Shown: one piece after another, positions 50,347 through 58,570 of the stretch
How the letters are laid out: each line of letters begins with the position of its first letter
Position numbering within the stretch: position 1 is the first letter of the stretch
Assembly: GCA_025937785.1 (NCBI GenBank)
Contig: JAICQQ010000027.1
Location: forward strand, 1-60,145
Direction: 5' to 3'
DNA: 60,145 nucleotides
Source of the DNA: Polyangiaceae bacterium
GTDB lineage: Bacteria > Myxococcota_A > Polyangia > Polyangiales > Polyangiaceae
Notes under the pieces: generated by a model
Seen by the model: only the letters and a program-made list of their open reading frames with translations
Told to the model about the DNA's origin: nothing
Database searches by the model: none
Position numbers and translations under genes: made by a program

Positions 50347-52404
50347 ATGCAAGAGGCACTGAGCGTGAGATGGATGAGTGCGTGTGTGGCCGCGGGCCTA
50401 TTGGTCTCGGCATACGCCTGTGGCGGCAAAGGCGGTGGTGGCGGGTCCGACGACGATGACGGCGTCAGCAACTCCGGCGGCTCCGGGGGAACGGGCGGCG
50501 CTGGCGCCGGTGGTTCGAGCGGTGAACCCGGTACCGGCGGAAGCGACGGCGGCAGCAGCAATGGCGGCACCACGACCGACAGCGGCGGTAGCAGCAGCGT
50601 CGGAGGCAGCGCTGGCGAGGGGGGTAGTGGCGGCGGCATGCCCCCGATCGAATGCACCGAGGACGCTGACTGCGAGAACACCGATATGGTGTGCGACCCG
50701 CTGAGCGAGCTCTGCGTCGGCTGCCTGTTCGACTCCGACTGCGGCGAGGACCAGCGCTGCGAAGGTACCGCGTGCGTCGACAGCGTCGACTGCACGAGCT
50801 CCACCGATTGCGAGGGCGTCAGCGGCGCCGAAGCTTGCGACCCGGTCGCCGGCCATTGCGTCGAATGCGTCTACGCCAGCGACTGCCCAGGCACGGCCGA
50901 TTGCATCGACCAGCAGTGCCGCCCGTACCAAGCGTGCGTCAACTCGCTCGACTGCCCCACGCCGCGGGTGTGTGCGGCCTCCACGGGTCGCTGTGCCCAG
51001 TGCGTGAGCAGCAGTGACTGTAACGATGGTCTGGTCTGCGTCTCGAACACCTGTCGTCGCAGTTGCAGCTCCGACAACGACTGCACCTCGCTAGGACTTT
51101 TGTGCGACTTCAATTACGGGGCGTGCGCGCGCTGCGTGACTGACAACGATTGCCCAGGTCCCTATCACTGCTCGACCGGACGCTGTGAGCTCGACACGTG
51201 CGAGGCGGGCAGCGGATATTGCGAAGGCAACATATCGTACGCCTGCAACGCTGCGGGCAGCGGATACACGGGCACCAGCTGCTACTCGAACCAGACCTGC
51301 GTCGAAGGCGAGCAAGCGACTTGTCAGGATTGGGTCTGCACGCCGGGTGCCACCGAATGCAACACGGCGGCTACCGAGGTCATCACCTGTGCGGCCGACG
51401 GCCTGAGCATCGAGGCTTCGATCGACTGTACGGCGACCGACGAACTTTGCTACGACGGCACGTGTCAAGATCTCGTGTGTCCGCCGTTCGAGTACTTCTG
51501 CCAAGACAATGCGATCTACTATTGTTACTCGGACGGCATGACGTCGTACCTGTCACAGTCCTGTCCGACAGGGCAGTTCTGTGACGCCAGCGGCACGAGC
51601 GTCCAGTGCGTCGATTTGCTGTGCGAGCCCGAGGCGCCGGCTTGCGACGGCAGCCTCGCCACGACCTGCAACGCGGCAGGGGACGGCTACGAAGCCGGTG
51701 GCACGGATTGCTCGGAGTCGGATCAGTACTGCGTCAACGGTGAGTGCCGTGAGTGCAACGGGTCGGTCTTGGTGCTCAGCGACAGCGACACCACGGGCAA
51801 CACCGCGATGCAAAACGCCCTCGAGAACGCGGGGGTGGTCGTGACGCTGATAGCCAGCGGGGTCAGCAGCTACACTGGAACGCCTGCCGCCTCCGATTTC
51901 GGCGCGGTCGTGTACGCAGTGGGTACGCAATACACCAGCAGCATGGCGCAGGCCGGGCAAGATGCGCTCGTGGCCGCTCACGCCGCCGGTACCGGTTTCG
52001 TTGCCAATGAGCTGGCCGCCTACCAAATCAATAACACCGGTCTCAATCTCACGCTGGCTCCCCTGACTCTCCTGGATTGGGTGACGAGCACCACCACCAC
52101 GTCGTTCACGCTGACGGCGAGCGGACACCCCATATGGGACGGCCTTCCGGCGACCTTCGCGGTCACTTCTCAAAGCGTGTCGGTGGGGCCCATCCTGAAC
52201 AGTGGCGTGGTCATCGCGACTTGCCTGAATTGCGACAGCGGCGGCGCGTACCCCGGGGCGGGCGTCGTGGTCCGCGAAGGCACGGGCGGCCGCCTCGTGT
52301 CGTTGAACCAATGGGGCAACTACAACGGCAGCACGTTCTACAACGACGCGAATCTACTCACGATGTTCGTCAACGCCGCGCAGTGGGCGGCGGGCTGCAA
52401 GTAG
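50347..52404 (+). CDS. Cys-rich lipoprotein with C-terminal GATase1-like domain
   Basis: The product is 685 residues. Lipobox LVSAYAC, then a Gly/Ser linker (about 26-98). From about 100 to 470 are roughly ten Cys-rich modules of 35-45 residues (CTEDADCENTDMVCDPLSE, CVYASDCPGTADC, CSSDNDCTSLGLLCDF), of the Dickkopf-like/EGF-like type common in myxobacteria. The last about 210 residues are Cys-poor, with alpha/beta character (VLVLSDSDTTGNTAMQNALE ... HPIWDGLP ... NDANLLTMFVNAAQWAA), resembling ThuA/GATase1-like domains. Surface location is likely; the ligand is unknown. The catalytic Cys of true amidotransferases is not evident. Confidence 0.82.
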   Translation: MQEALSVRWMSACVAAGLLVSAYACGGKGGGGGSDDDDGVSNSGGSGGTGGAGAGGSSGEPGTGGSDGGSSNGGTTTDSGGSSSVGGSAGEGGSGGGMPPIECTEDADCENTDMVCDPLSELCVGCLFDSDCGEDQRCEGTACVDSVDCTSSTDCEGVSGAEACDPVAGHCVECVYASDCPGTADCIDQQCRPYQACVNSLDCPTPRVCAASTGRCAQCVSSSDCNDGLVCVSNTCRRSCSSDNDCTSLGLLCDFNYGACARCVTDNDCPGPYHCSTGRCELDTCEAGSGYCEGNISYACNAAGSGYTGTSCYSNQTCVEGEQATCQDWVCTPGATECNTAATEVITCAADGLSIEASIDCTATDELCYDGTCQDLVCPPFEYFCQDNAIYYCYSDGMTSYLSQSCPTGQFCDASGTSVQCVDLLCEPEAPACDGSLATTCNAAGDGYEAGGTDCSESDQYCVNGECRECNGSVLVLSDSDTTGNTAMQNALENAGVVVTLIASGVSSYTGTPAASDFGAVVYAVGTQYTSSMAQAGQDALVAAHAAGTGFVANELAAYQINNTGLNLTLAPLTLLDWVTSTTTTSFTLTASGHPIWDGLPATFAVTSQSVSVGPILNSGVVIATCLNCDSGGAYPGAGVVVREGTGGRLVSLNQWGNYNGSTFYNDANLLTMFVNAAQWAAGCK

Positions 52405-52526
52405 CTCCCGCCGGACCGTTCCCATTTTCCAGTGGGTGCCGGCGTCCCTGCGTCCGGCACCCGATTTCCAGAGGGGCGCTGTGAGCCGCGGAGGCGCGCT
52501 CACCACGTAGCCACGGCGCCGGCCGC

Positions 52527-53657
52527 CTAGTCGCGGCAGACGGCTTGCGTGATGTAGGGCTTGGCGTCGTTGGTTTCTTCGTTCTCGATCCCTAGGTACG
52601 CGCGGCACTCTTCGTTGGTCTTGCAGCCGATGAATACGCAATAGCCGTCGTCGCACACCTCGAACGAGGCGCAGCCGGCGTCGTTTTCGCAGGGCAGCTT
52701 GCAGATGCGCATGTCCGAGTCGCCGCCCGCATCGAGGCATCGATAGAGCCGGGGGTCCTCGACGGCACCGTTGCCGGCGCGGCTGGCTGCCAAGACGCAC
52801 TCCGTGTCCGAACCGCAGCCTCGTTCGACGCACTCGCCGTCATCGCAGGCGTGGAACAACGGACACTCCTCGTTGGTGCTGCACGGCTTCTCGCAGAAGT
52901 TGTTGACGCACTCTTCTTCGGAGTCGCTGCAGTCGTCATTCTCGACGCACTCTACGCAGCGCCCGTCTTCGCAGATGTCGTTGACGCTACCGGCGCAGTC
53001 TAGGTCTTCTTCGCAGCTGGTATCGGCAACACAGAGCTCGTTGTCGCAGCGCAGCGTGCACACGTCGTCGCAATCCGGGTCGCTGCAGATCGGGTCGTTG
53101 TAATCGTATTCTGGGTTCGTGCAATCGCAGACGCGAGTGCCGCAGGTACTCGCGCCGAGACAGGCGCTATCGCTGGTGCAGTAGTAGCCGGTGATGGTGC
53201 ACGAAGACGTGCCAGTGTCACAGACGTCCGGTTCGCAGTCTTCGTTCGTGTTGCACGCGCCGCCGAGGCTGCAGACGCCGGTGGGGCACTCACCGGAGCC
53301 GCACGCCGAGTCCGTCTCGCAGGCGACGCTGGAACAATCGGGGAGTAGAGGCGTCAAGCACACCGAGGTGCGGTTGTTGCACTTGGATGGTGCCTCACGC
53401 GGTCGATCCCCACAGCAGTCTTTGTCGTCTTCGCACTGCACTCGGTCGCAATGCTTGGCACTCACCGAGATGTCGAAGTCGTTCTTGGAGCAGGTACCAT
53501 TCACACAAGCGAGGCCACCGCCACAGTCGTTGCGCGCCTCACACGTCTCGCCGCGCGCGCCGCGCCCCGAGGGCGTGACCGTGGTTTTCGTGTCCTGGTT
53601 GCAAGACGCAACACCCGTAATCCCGACAACTAGCAGCAGGCTCCAGAACATTCGCAT
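52527..53657 (-). CDS. Cys-rich secreted lipoprotein
   Basis: The product is 376 residues; ATG 53657 follows GGAGGGAGGATCCCC. Lipobox GVASC. After a short Thr-rich linker it is one long series of Cys-rich modules (CEARNDCGGGLACVNGTCS, CVENDDCSDSEEECVNNFCE, CSTNEECPLFHACDDGEC), about 50 cysteines in all. The last part (CKTNEECRAYLGI) shares the CxTxEEC motif. Probably a surface or matrix protein, disulfide-stabilised. No C-terminal sorting tag was seen. Confidence 0.82.
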   Translation of the reverse strand: MRMFWSLLLVVGITGVASCNQDTKTTVTPSGRGARGETCEARNDCGGGLACVNGTCSKNDFDISVSAKHCDRVQCEDDKDCCGDRPREAPSKCNNRTSVCLTPLLPDCSSVACETDSACGSGECPTGVCSLGGACNTNEDCEPDVCDTGTSSCTITGYYCTSDSACLGASTCGTRVCDCTNPEYDYNDPICSDPDCDDVCTLRCDNELCVADTSCEEDLDCAGSVNDICEDGRCVECVENDDCSDSEEECVNNFCEKPCSTNEECPLFHACDDGECVERGCGSDTECVLAASRAGNGAVEDPRLYRCLDAGGDSDMRICKLPCENDAGCASFEVCDDGYCVFIGCKTNEECRAYLGIENEETNDAKPYITQAVCRD

Positions 53658-53862
53658 GGGGATCCTCCCTCCGATTTCTAGCTAAGTGTTTGTGAGAACG
53701 GCCGGGACGTTAGTCCAACTCGAATCCCCAGGGAAGCTTTCAAGCACGCGTCGCCAGACGCGCAGCCGCACCTGGGTTGTGGGTGATTGTGACACCCGGT
53801 CGGGCGATCGTCGGTCGGCCCAGGCGGCTGGGGTCGCGGAGCAAACCGTGAGAGGCGCCTGT

Positions 53863-54801
53863 TCACCGGGCGGACGCGGCCAAGGCTTCCTTCGGAGGAA
53901 GAACGTCGGGATCTCGGCAGCAGCGGAGACCGATCTGGTAGCCGGAGTGCCAGCGGTTGTGCGTCGCGGTGATAGGTCGACAGCGATTGCGCACCGGGCC
54001 CCAATAGCCACCTTTCAGACCGCTACGATAAGGCGGTTGAGCGAAGGTGCCGCGCTCGTACTCGACCCACTCGTCGACGTTTCCAGTCATGTCGAACACG
54101 CCGAACGGACTGACGCAGCTCGCCCGGTCGCCCGAAGGCTCGCTCTGATCGAGCCGGTCCACTTCTGCGGCTCGTTTCTTCGGATCTGCGTACGCCAGAT
54201 CATTCGGCAATATGTAAGGCTTGTCGATGTTGCACGCTTCCTTGTCGCGGGCGTAGCCGTAGGGGTACGGAAGGCGGCCGTGCCCTTCGCACGCCAGCGT
54301 CCATTCGTCTGCCGTGCAGAGGCGTTTGTCCGCCTGTTCGCAGAGTTTACGCGCCGTGTCCCAGTCGACGGCGAGCAGCGGTTTCTCGCCCCGTCGATTG
54401 GGGTATTCGTAGGTGTCGATACAGTACTCGTGCTTGACGCTGGGCCCGAGGCAACGGCTCGTCTCGTGGAAATCACCGCAGCGATCCTTCTTCTCGTCGA
54501 GGTACCGCTTGCAGTTGTGCGCCAACCCTGGGCAGTACTCACCGTTCACGTACACCATGTCGGCCGGGCACTCGCCCTTGGGCAGCGGCTGCTGCGAAAC
54601 AGGTGTCGGGGCGGGCGTCCCGGCGGGCGTCATTTGCTCCTTGGTGGCATCACCGACGTCGGTTTCGAGCTCGGGCGCGAGCGCCACTGGCTTGGGCCGG
54701 GGTCTCGGCCACGGGAGCAGGCCGTTGGGTAGGACGAACATCGCCATGCCCAAAACCACCAGCAGCCGCCCGACCCGGTAAACTTGTGTGAGGCGCTGCA
54801 T
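53863..54801 (-). CDS. Formylglycine-generating-enzyme-like (SUMF1) protein
   Basis: The product is 312 residues. An N-terminal membrane segment (LLVVLGMAMFVLPNGLLPW), a Pro-rich linker, then the FGE-sulfatase fold (about 78-300): CPADMVYVNGEYCPG, YCIDTYEYPNRRGE, AVDWDTARKLCEQADKRLCTADEWTLACEG, FGVFDMTGNVDEWV and GGYWGPVRNRCRP, IGLRCC. These match PF03781 proteins, many of which lack oxidase activity and act as binding or enzyme-like domains. I cannot find the C-x4-C active-site pair in the normal place, so sulfatase activation is doubtful. Membrane-anchored, facing the periplasm. Confidence 0.85.
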   Translation of the reverse strand: MQRLTQVYRVGRLLVVLGMAMFVLPNGLLPWPRPRPKPVALAPELETDVGDATKEQMTPAGTPAPTPVSQQPLPKGECPADMVYVNGEYCPGLAHNCKRYLDEKKDRCGDFHETSRCLGPSVKHEYCIDTYEYPNRRGEKPLLAVDWDTARKLCEQADKRLCTADEWTLACEGHGRLPYPYGYARDKEACNIDKPYILPNDLAYADPKKRAAEVDRLDQSEPSGDRASCVSPFGVFDMTGNVDEWVEYERGTFAQPPYRSGLKGGYWGPVRNRCRPITATHNRWHSGYQIGLRCCRDPDVLPPKEALAASAR

Positions 54802-54822
54802 CGCGGAGTCGAGCGTGGAACG

Positions 54823-55680
54823 GTGAGCAAAGGTAGGGGCGCGGAACGGAGGCTGTCAGCATACTCCATCGAGAAGCGGCGGCGCGAGTGCTCGCACCCG
54901 CGCCTCGATGCGGGCTTCGACGGGCATGCGGCGTGGGATGCTGTATACTCGCGGCACCCCTTGGCCTTGCCCGCTTCGACCCCGGACACCGTTGCCCGTG
55001 CGCTCGTGAAGTTGACGGGCGCGCTGCAGTCGCTCGAGGACGTTCGGGGCCTGGTGCTCTACGGAAGCTTGGCACGGGGCGAGTATCGCGTTGAAGAGAG
55101 CGACGTGAATCTTGCGGTGAGCCTCGGGCGCGCCGATGCCGCCACGTTGCGAGCGCTACACGAGCCGTTGCGCGTGGCGTGGCGCGCGGTTCGCGTAGAA
55201 CCCTTCGTGGTGCGTGCGGCGGAAGTGCCGCGGCTCGCTGAGGCATTTCCGATCAAGATTCTGGACATCCACCAGCACCATGTGGTGCTGAGCGGCGAGG
55301 ACCCGTTCGCCGGGGTGGTGGTCGAACGACCCACCCTCCAAAAGCGCACCGAGCAAGAGCTTCGCAACCATCTGCTCAGGCTACGCCGCCACTACGTGTT
55401 CTCCGGCGACAACGCCGCGCTGCTCGCCAAGGCGGTCTACCGTTCGACGACGGCGTTGCGCTACGAACTTGGTGCGTTGCTTTACCTGCGTGGAGAACTC
55501 GTCGCGCTCTCGGTGCCCTCCGTGTTATCGGTTGCGGCCCGCGTGCTGGACTTGGACGCGGATGCGCTGGCGCGTCTCGAGCGCTTCCACGCGGGAAACG
55601 CTGACGCGGACTTGGTCCAGCTGTTCCGGGCGCTGATGACGCTGGTGGAGCGGGCGCTCGCCGCGGTCGACGCAACGTAA
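54823..55680 (+). CDS. Nucleotidyltransferase-like protein
   Basis: About 285 residues from GTG 54823 (GGAAC just upstream); the frame also opens at TTG 54784, but that overlaps the divergent FGE-like gene. The start is uncertain. The minimal nucleotidyltransferase motif LVLYGSLARGEYRVEESDVN is present, with GS at about 81-82. The second acidic metal ligand of the usual DxD is Asn (SDVNL), a variant I have seen in some family members but which could lower catalysis. A helical C-terminal domain (LLRLRRHYVFSGDNAALLAK...) may be HEPN-like. Its stop lies 7 bp from the next gene, making it the first gene of the MNIO operon. Confidence 0.7.
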   Translation: MSKGRGAERRLSAYSIEKRRRECSHPRLDAGFDGHAAWDAVYSRHPLALPASTPDTVARALVKLTGALQSLEDVRGLVLYGSLARGEYRVEESDVNLAVSLGRADAATLRALHEPLRVAWRAVRVEPFVVRAAEVPRLAEAFPIKILDIHQHHVVLSGEDPFAGVVVERPTLQKRTEQELRNHLLRLRRHYVFSGDNAALLAKAVYRSTTALRYELGALLYLRGELVALSVPSVLSVAARVLDLDADALARLERFHAGNADADLVQLFRALMTLVERALAAVDAT

Positions 55681-55687
55681 GCCATCC

Positions 55688-56641
55688 ATGTATGCCTTCG
55701 ATCTGTCGGGTGTCGGCTTTCTGGTGTTCTTCGGGTCCGCCCTGGCGTTCGTGCTCCTGCTCGCGCTCGCGAGCGATCAGCTGCGGCATCCGAAGAGCGC
55801 GTTGAGCTCAGCCGAACTCGACGCGCTGGGCCCGTACGACCTCGCTTGCCTCGCTGGCGGACGCAGCATGGCCGCGGACGCCGCCGTGGTGGCCTTGGTC
55901 CACACGGGCCATCTGTCGATCGACGCCCAGGGTCGCGTCGGGCGGGAGGGCGATGTGAACGCGAGCGTGGGGGTACACGCGTACCGCTCGATCGCGCTCG
56001 ATATGCACCCGGTGGAACGAGCAGTGTTCGGGGTGGTTGCCACACGGCCGCGGTCGATCCACGCTGTGCGCGAGAGCGCGAGCGGCGCGCTCGAGGCGCT
56101 GGAGCAGGTTTTGGTCGAGCGGGGGCTCTTGCTCGGTCGCTTGCAGCAGGCCTTCGGGGCCGTCGTGGGGACCTGTTGGTTGGGGGTGCCGCTCTGGTTC
56201 GTGGGAGCCATGCGCATCCTGCGAGGCGCGTCCAGCGGGTACTCCGTCGGGTTCTTGCTGTTGCTAATGGTGCCGTTGACCGTCTTCATATTCATGCGCC
56301 GCCGCCGCTTCCCACGCGCAACCTACCGCGGCGATGCTGCGCTTCACGAGCTGCGCGTGGGCAACGCCGCGCTTCGGACGACCGCAACGGCCGAAACCGC
56401 GCAGCTGGAAGCGCGAGAACTCGCGCTTGCGTACGCTCTGTTCGGTACGACAGTTCTCACGGTGGACCTGCCGTCCCTTGCTCAGGTCTTGCTGTTCGGC
56501 CGCCTCGCCACCGGTCGGGCCCCGAGCGCGCCTTCCTCCAGCATCGATGCCGGGGGTGGCTTCTCTTGTGCTGCCGTCGGCGGAGGCTGCGGGAGCAGTT
56601 GCAGCGCCGCTTGCGGCGGTTGCGGGGGCTGCGGATCGTGA
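55688..56641 (+). CDS. Membrane protein with Gly/Cys-rich C-terminal tail (TIGR04222-like)
   Basis: The product is 317 residues. One N-terminal membrane segment (about 8-28) precedes a cytoplasmic-looking domain with SAELDALGPYDLACLAGG, the start of the TIGR04222 domain. Two further hydrophobic segments lie at about 157-176 and 187-203. The final 24 residues contain six cysteines in a Gly/Ser/Ala setting (CAAVGGGCGSSCSAACGG, then CGGCGS). TIGR04222 proteins are, as I recall, typically encoded beside DUF692 proteins, as here. The tail is a candidate target for the MNIO enzyme next door, with which it shares a 4-bp overlap. Substrate role is inference. Confidence 0.8.
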   Translation: MYAFDLSGVGFLVFFGSALAFVLLLALASDQLRHPKSALSSAELDALGPYDLACLAGGRSMAADAAVVALVHTGHLSIDAQGRVGREGDVNASVGVHAYRSIALDMHPVERAVFGVVATRPRSIHAVRESASGALEALEQVLVERGLLLGRLQQAFGAVVGTCWLGVPLWFVGAMRILRGASSGYSVGFLLLLMVPLTVFIFMRRRRFPRATYRGDAALHELRVGNAALRTTATAETAQLEARELALAYALFGTTVLTVDLPSLAQVLLFGRLATGRAPSAPSSSIDAGGGFSCAAVGGGCGSSCSAACGGCGGCGS

Positions 56642-57672
56642 ACGAGCCGTACGAGTTCGCGGGCGTCTCGCTGGGGTGGCGTCCCGAGACCGCCTGGCTC
56701 ATTCATCGTCGGAAAGATCTGCTGTTCACCGAGGTCGTGGCTGAGAATCTGTGCGCCAGCGCACTGCCTACTCCGCTCGCGCAGCTAAAGCAGCGAGGTG
56801 TCACGCTAATCCCGCACGGTGTCTCGCTGTCATTGGGCGGCGTGGAAGGATACTCGTGTGCTGCTCTCGATCATTTGTCTCGCCTGGCCGAGCTCCTGGG
56901 TGCTCCGTGCGTCAGCGAACACATTGCGTACGTACGTGCGGGTGGGATCGAGGCCGGTCATTTGCTGCCCGTGGCGCGAACCGAGCGGATGCTCGACCTC
57001 GTCGTATCGAACGTGCGCCGCGCTCAGCAGGTGTTGCCGGTGCCGCTGGCGCTCGAACACATCGCTACCTTGTTCGAGTGGCCCGAAGCGGCGATGGACG
57101 AAGCGACGTTCGTCAGCGAGGTGCTGACACGCACGGGGTGCAAACTCGTGCTCGATCTGGCGAACCTGTACGCGAACGCCCACAACCACGGCTCGGACCC
57201 GCTCGCGTTCCTGCGGCGCTTCTCGCGCGAACAGATCGCCTACGCCCACTTGGCTGGTGGCCGGTGGGACGGCGACGTATACCACGATACGCACGGCGCG
57301 CCCGCTTCCCCCGCGGTGCTCGACCTGCTCGGTGCGGCGATCGAACTGCTGGGACCGCTGCCGGTGCTCGTCGAACGAGATCACCACTTCGGGACACGGG
57401 GCGCGCTCGACGCAGAACTCGACGAGGTCGTCGAGCGCGTCGAGCGGTCCGCGGTGGCACGGCCTGCCCCGCCACCAAAGCGCGGGTCGTCGCGCTCCGG
57501 AGGTCCGCGCGGCGGAGACACGAGCTCCGATCACGAGCAGCAAATCGCGCTGCTGGGAAGCCTCGTGCTGGAGCAGCCGGCTCCGCCGGGTTTTGATGCA
57601 CGGCGGTTGGCGCTAGCGGCTCGCGCGCTCGAGCAGAAGCGCGCTCGCAAGGCGCAAAGGCGCGCGCTTTGA
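56638..57672 (+). CDS. DUF692 / MNIO family multinuclear iron enzyme
   Basis: The product is 344 residues from GTG 56638 (GTGA overlaps the upstream stop). It shows the DUF692 TIM-barrel ligands in order: His60 (HGVSLSLGG), His95 (SEHIAY), Glu140 (LEHIATLFEW), Asp173/Asn176 (LDLANLYANAHNHG), His204 (AHLAGG), Asp217/His219 (DTHG), Glu246 (VERDHH). Characterised members (MbnB, TglH, ChrH, bufferin maturases) use two or three irons and O2 to modify peptide cysteines. The C-terminus (about 275-344) is a Pro-rich linker plus a helix (FDARRLALAARALEQKRARK) resembling the start of partner domains in longer relatives, cut short here. Confidence 0.92.
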   Translation: MNEPYEFAGVSLGWRPETAWLIHRRKDLLFTEVVAENLCASALPTPLAQLKQRGVTLIPHGVSLSLGGVEGYSCAALDHLSRLAELLGAPCVSEHIAYVRAGGIEAGHLLPVARTERMLDLVVSNVRRAQQVLPVPLALEHIATLFEWPEAAMDEATFVSEVLTRTGCKLVLDLANLYANAHNHGSDPLAFLRRFSREQIAYAHLAGGRWDGDVYHDTHGAPASPAVLDLLGAAIELLGPLPVLVERDHHFGTRGALDAELDEVVERVERSAVARPAPPPKRGSSRSGGPRGGDTSSDHEQQIALLGSLVLEQPAPPGFDARRLALAARALEQKRARKAQRRAL

Positions 57673-57690
57673 CTCGAGCGAATCGCAGGG

Positions 57691-58215
57691 TCAGCGAATC
57701 GCCGCGACTGCGGCTTTCAGATCTTGATCGCGCTGCCGTGAAGTGCCGACCCAGCGTACGACGCCGGAGGCATCGGCGGCGAAGCTGGTGGGCAGCGTGC
57801 TCACCCTGAAACGATCCGAGAGATCTTTGCCCTCGTCGGCGAGCACGGGAAAGGTGAGCCCGAAGGTGAGCGCGAGTTCGACGCCGTCTTCGACTTGCTT
57901 GTCCTCGTCGATGCCCAAAAAACGAACGTCGGGATACTTCTTGTGTAGCTTCTGAAAGGTGGGCAGGCCCTCTTTGCAGGGGCCGCAATACTCGGCGAAG
58001 AACTTGACGAACACGGGGTGCCCGTGCAGATCGCTGGGGTCGAAGGCGTCTCCGAATACCGTGGTGCGCGGGCCGATTTCAGGCACCTTTTGCCCCAAGA
58101 GTGGGTGCTCGGACGAGCGCGGAAACGATGGCTCGTGACACGCGAGCGTCGCCAAGGCGAGGACACCAGGCGTCCAGGTCTTGACGGCGACGAACACGGA
58201 TCGGAGCACACTCAA
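57691..58215 (-). CDS. TlpA/ResA-like thioredoxin lipoprotein
   Basis: About 174 residues from TTG 58215; a GTG at 58209 or one further in is possible and no strong ribosome site is seen. Lipobox LATLAC. Thioredoxin active site CGPC in FFAEYCGPCKEGLPTF, then FLGIDEDKQVEDG and the cis-Pro region VSTLPTSFAADASG. Such proteins reduce or oxidise cysteines outside the cytoplasm. Convergent with the MNIO gene (18 bp between stops), so it is not in that operon, but it is a suggestive neighbour for a Cys-rich membrane protein. Confidence 0.85.
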   Translation of the reverse strand: MSVLRSVFVAVKTWTPGVLALATLACHEPSFPRSSEHPLLGQKVPEIGPRTTVFGDAFDPSDLHGHPVFVKFFAEYCGPCKEGLPTFQKLHKKYPDVRFLGIDEDKQVEDGVELALTFGLTFPVLADEGKDLSDRFRVSTLPTSFAADASGVVRWVGTSRQRDQDLKAAVAAIR

Positions 58216-58570
58216 AGTTTCGCAGGCGAGGTGCTGGACGCAAGCTCGCTTCGCGGTTTCGGATCAGTTTCATTCGAGAGCGTTCGCGAACGGAACGCTG
58301 ACACGGATGACACTCGTGTCACGAGAAACGTCCATCGAGATCAGAGACGCGCGCGACGGCGCATGTCGCCCCAAGGTGTGACAGCCTGCACCAAAGAACG
58401 CTCTCGCATCGCGTCATCCGGGCACGAGTATCTCGCGCGCTGTCAAGTCGAAACGGCGTTATCAGCGTACAACAGGCTGTGCGCGCAAGGATGCCGCAAC
58501 GCGTTGATTCGCTCGGCGCTAGCGGGCGCCGCGTCCAAGATTCGAGTCAGCGACGCGTCGCCGCCGGCTG
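58216..58570. other. Intergenic region with operator-like palindromes
   Basis: 355 bp between the PilZ gene end and the start of the thioredoxin gene (both minus strand). No supported gene. It holds the palindrome cluster listed separately. The remainder shows nothing clear. Confidence 0.45.
58299..58325. promoter_or_regulatory. Overlapping TGACAC palindromes, possible operator
   Basis: TGACAC occurs at 58,299-58,304 and again at 58,308-58,313, and its inverse GTGTCA at 58,316-58,321, giving TGACAC-TC-GTGTCA. This overlaps a second palindrome, CTCGTG-T-CACGAG (58,313-58,325). It lies about 85-110 bp upstream of the thioredoxin start. Such nested symmetry fits binding of a dimeric regulator. 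No regulator gene is nearby. Confidence 0.45.

Noticed and set aside
55846..56637. Extension of the MNIO protein upstream of GTG 56638
   Set aside because: The upstream part of the frame is antiphase to the membrane protein gene and Arg-rich; the GTGA overlap gives a natural start.
55688..57672. Bufferin (DUF2282) or methanobactin-type precursor system
   Set aside because: The Cys-rich partner is a multi-pass membrane protein, not a small DUF2282 peptide, and no MbnC- or BufC-type partner gene is present.
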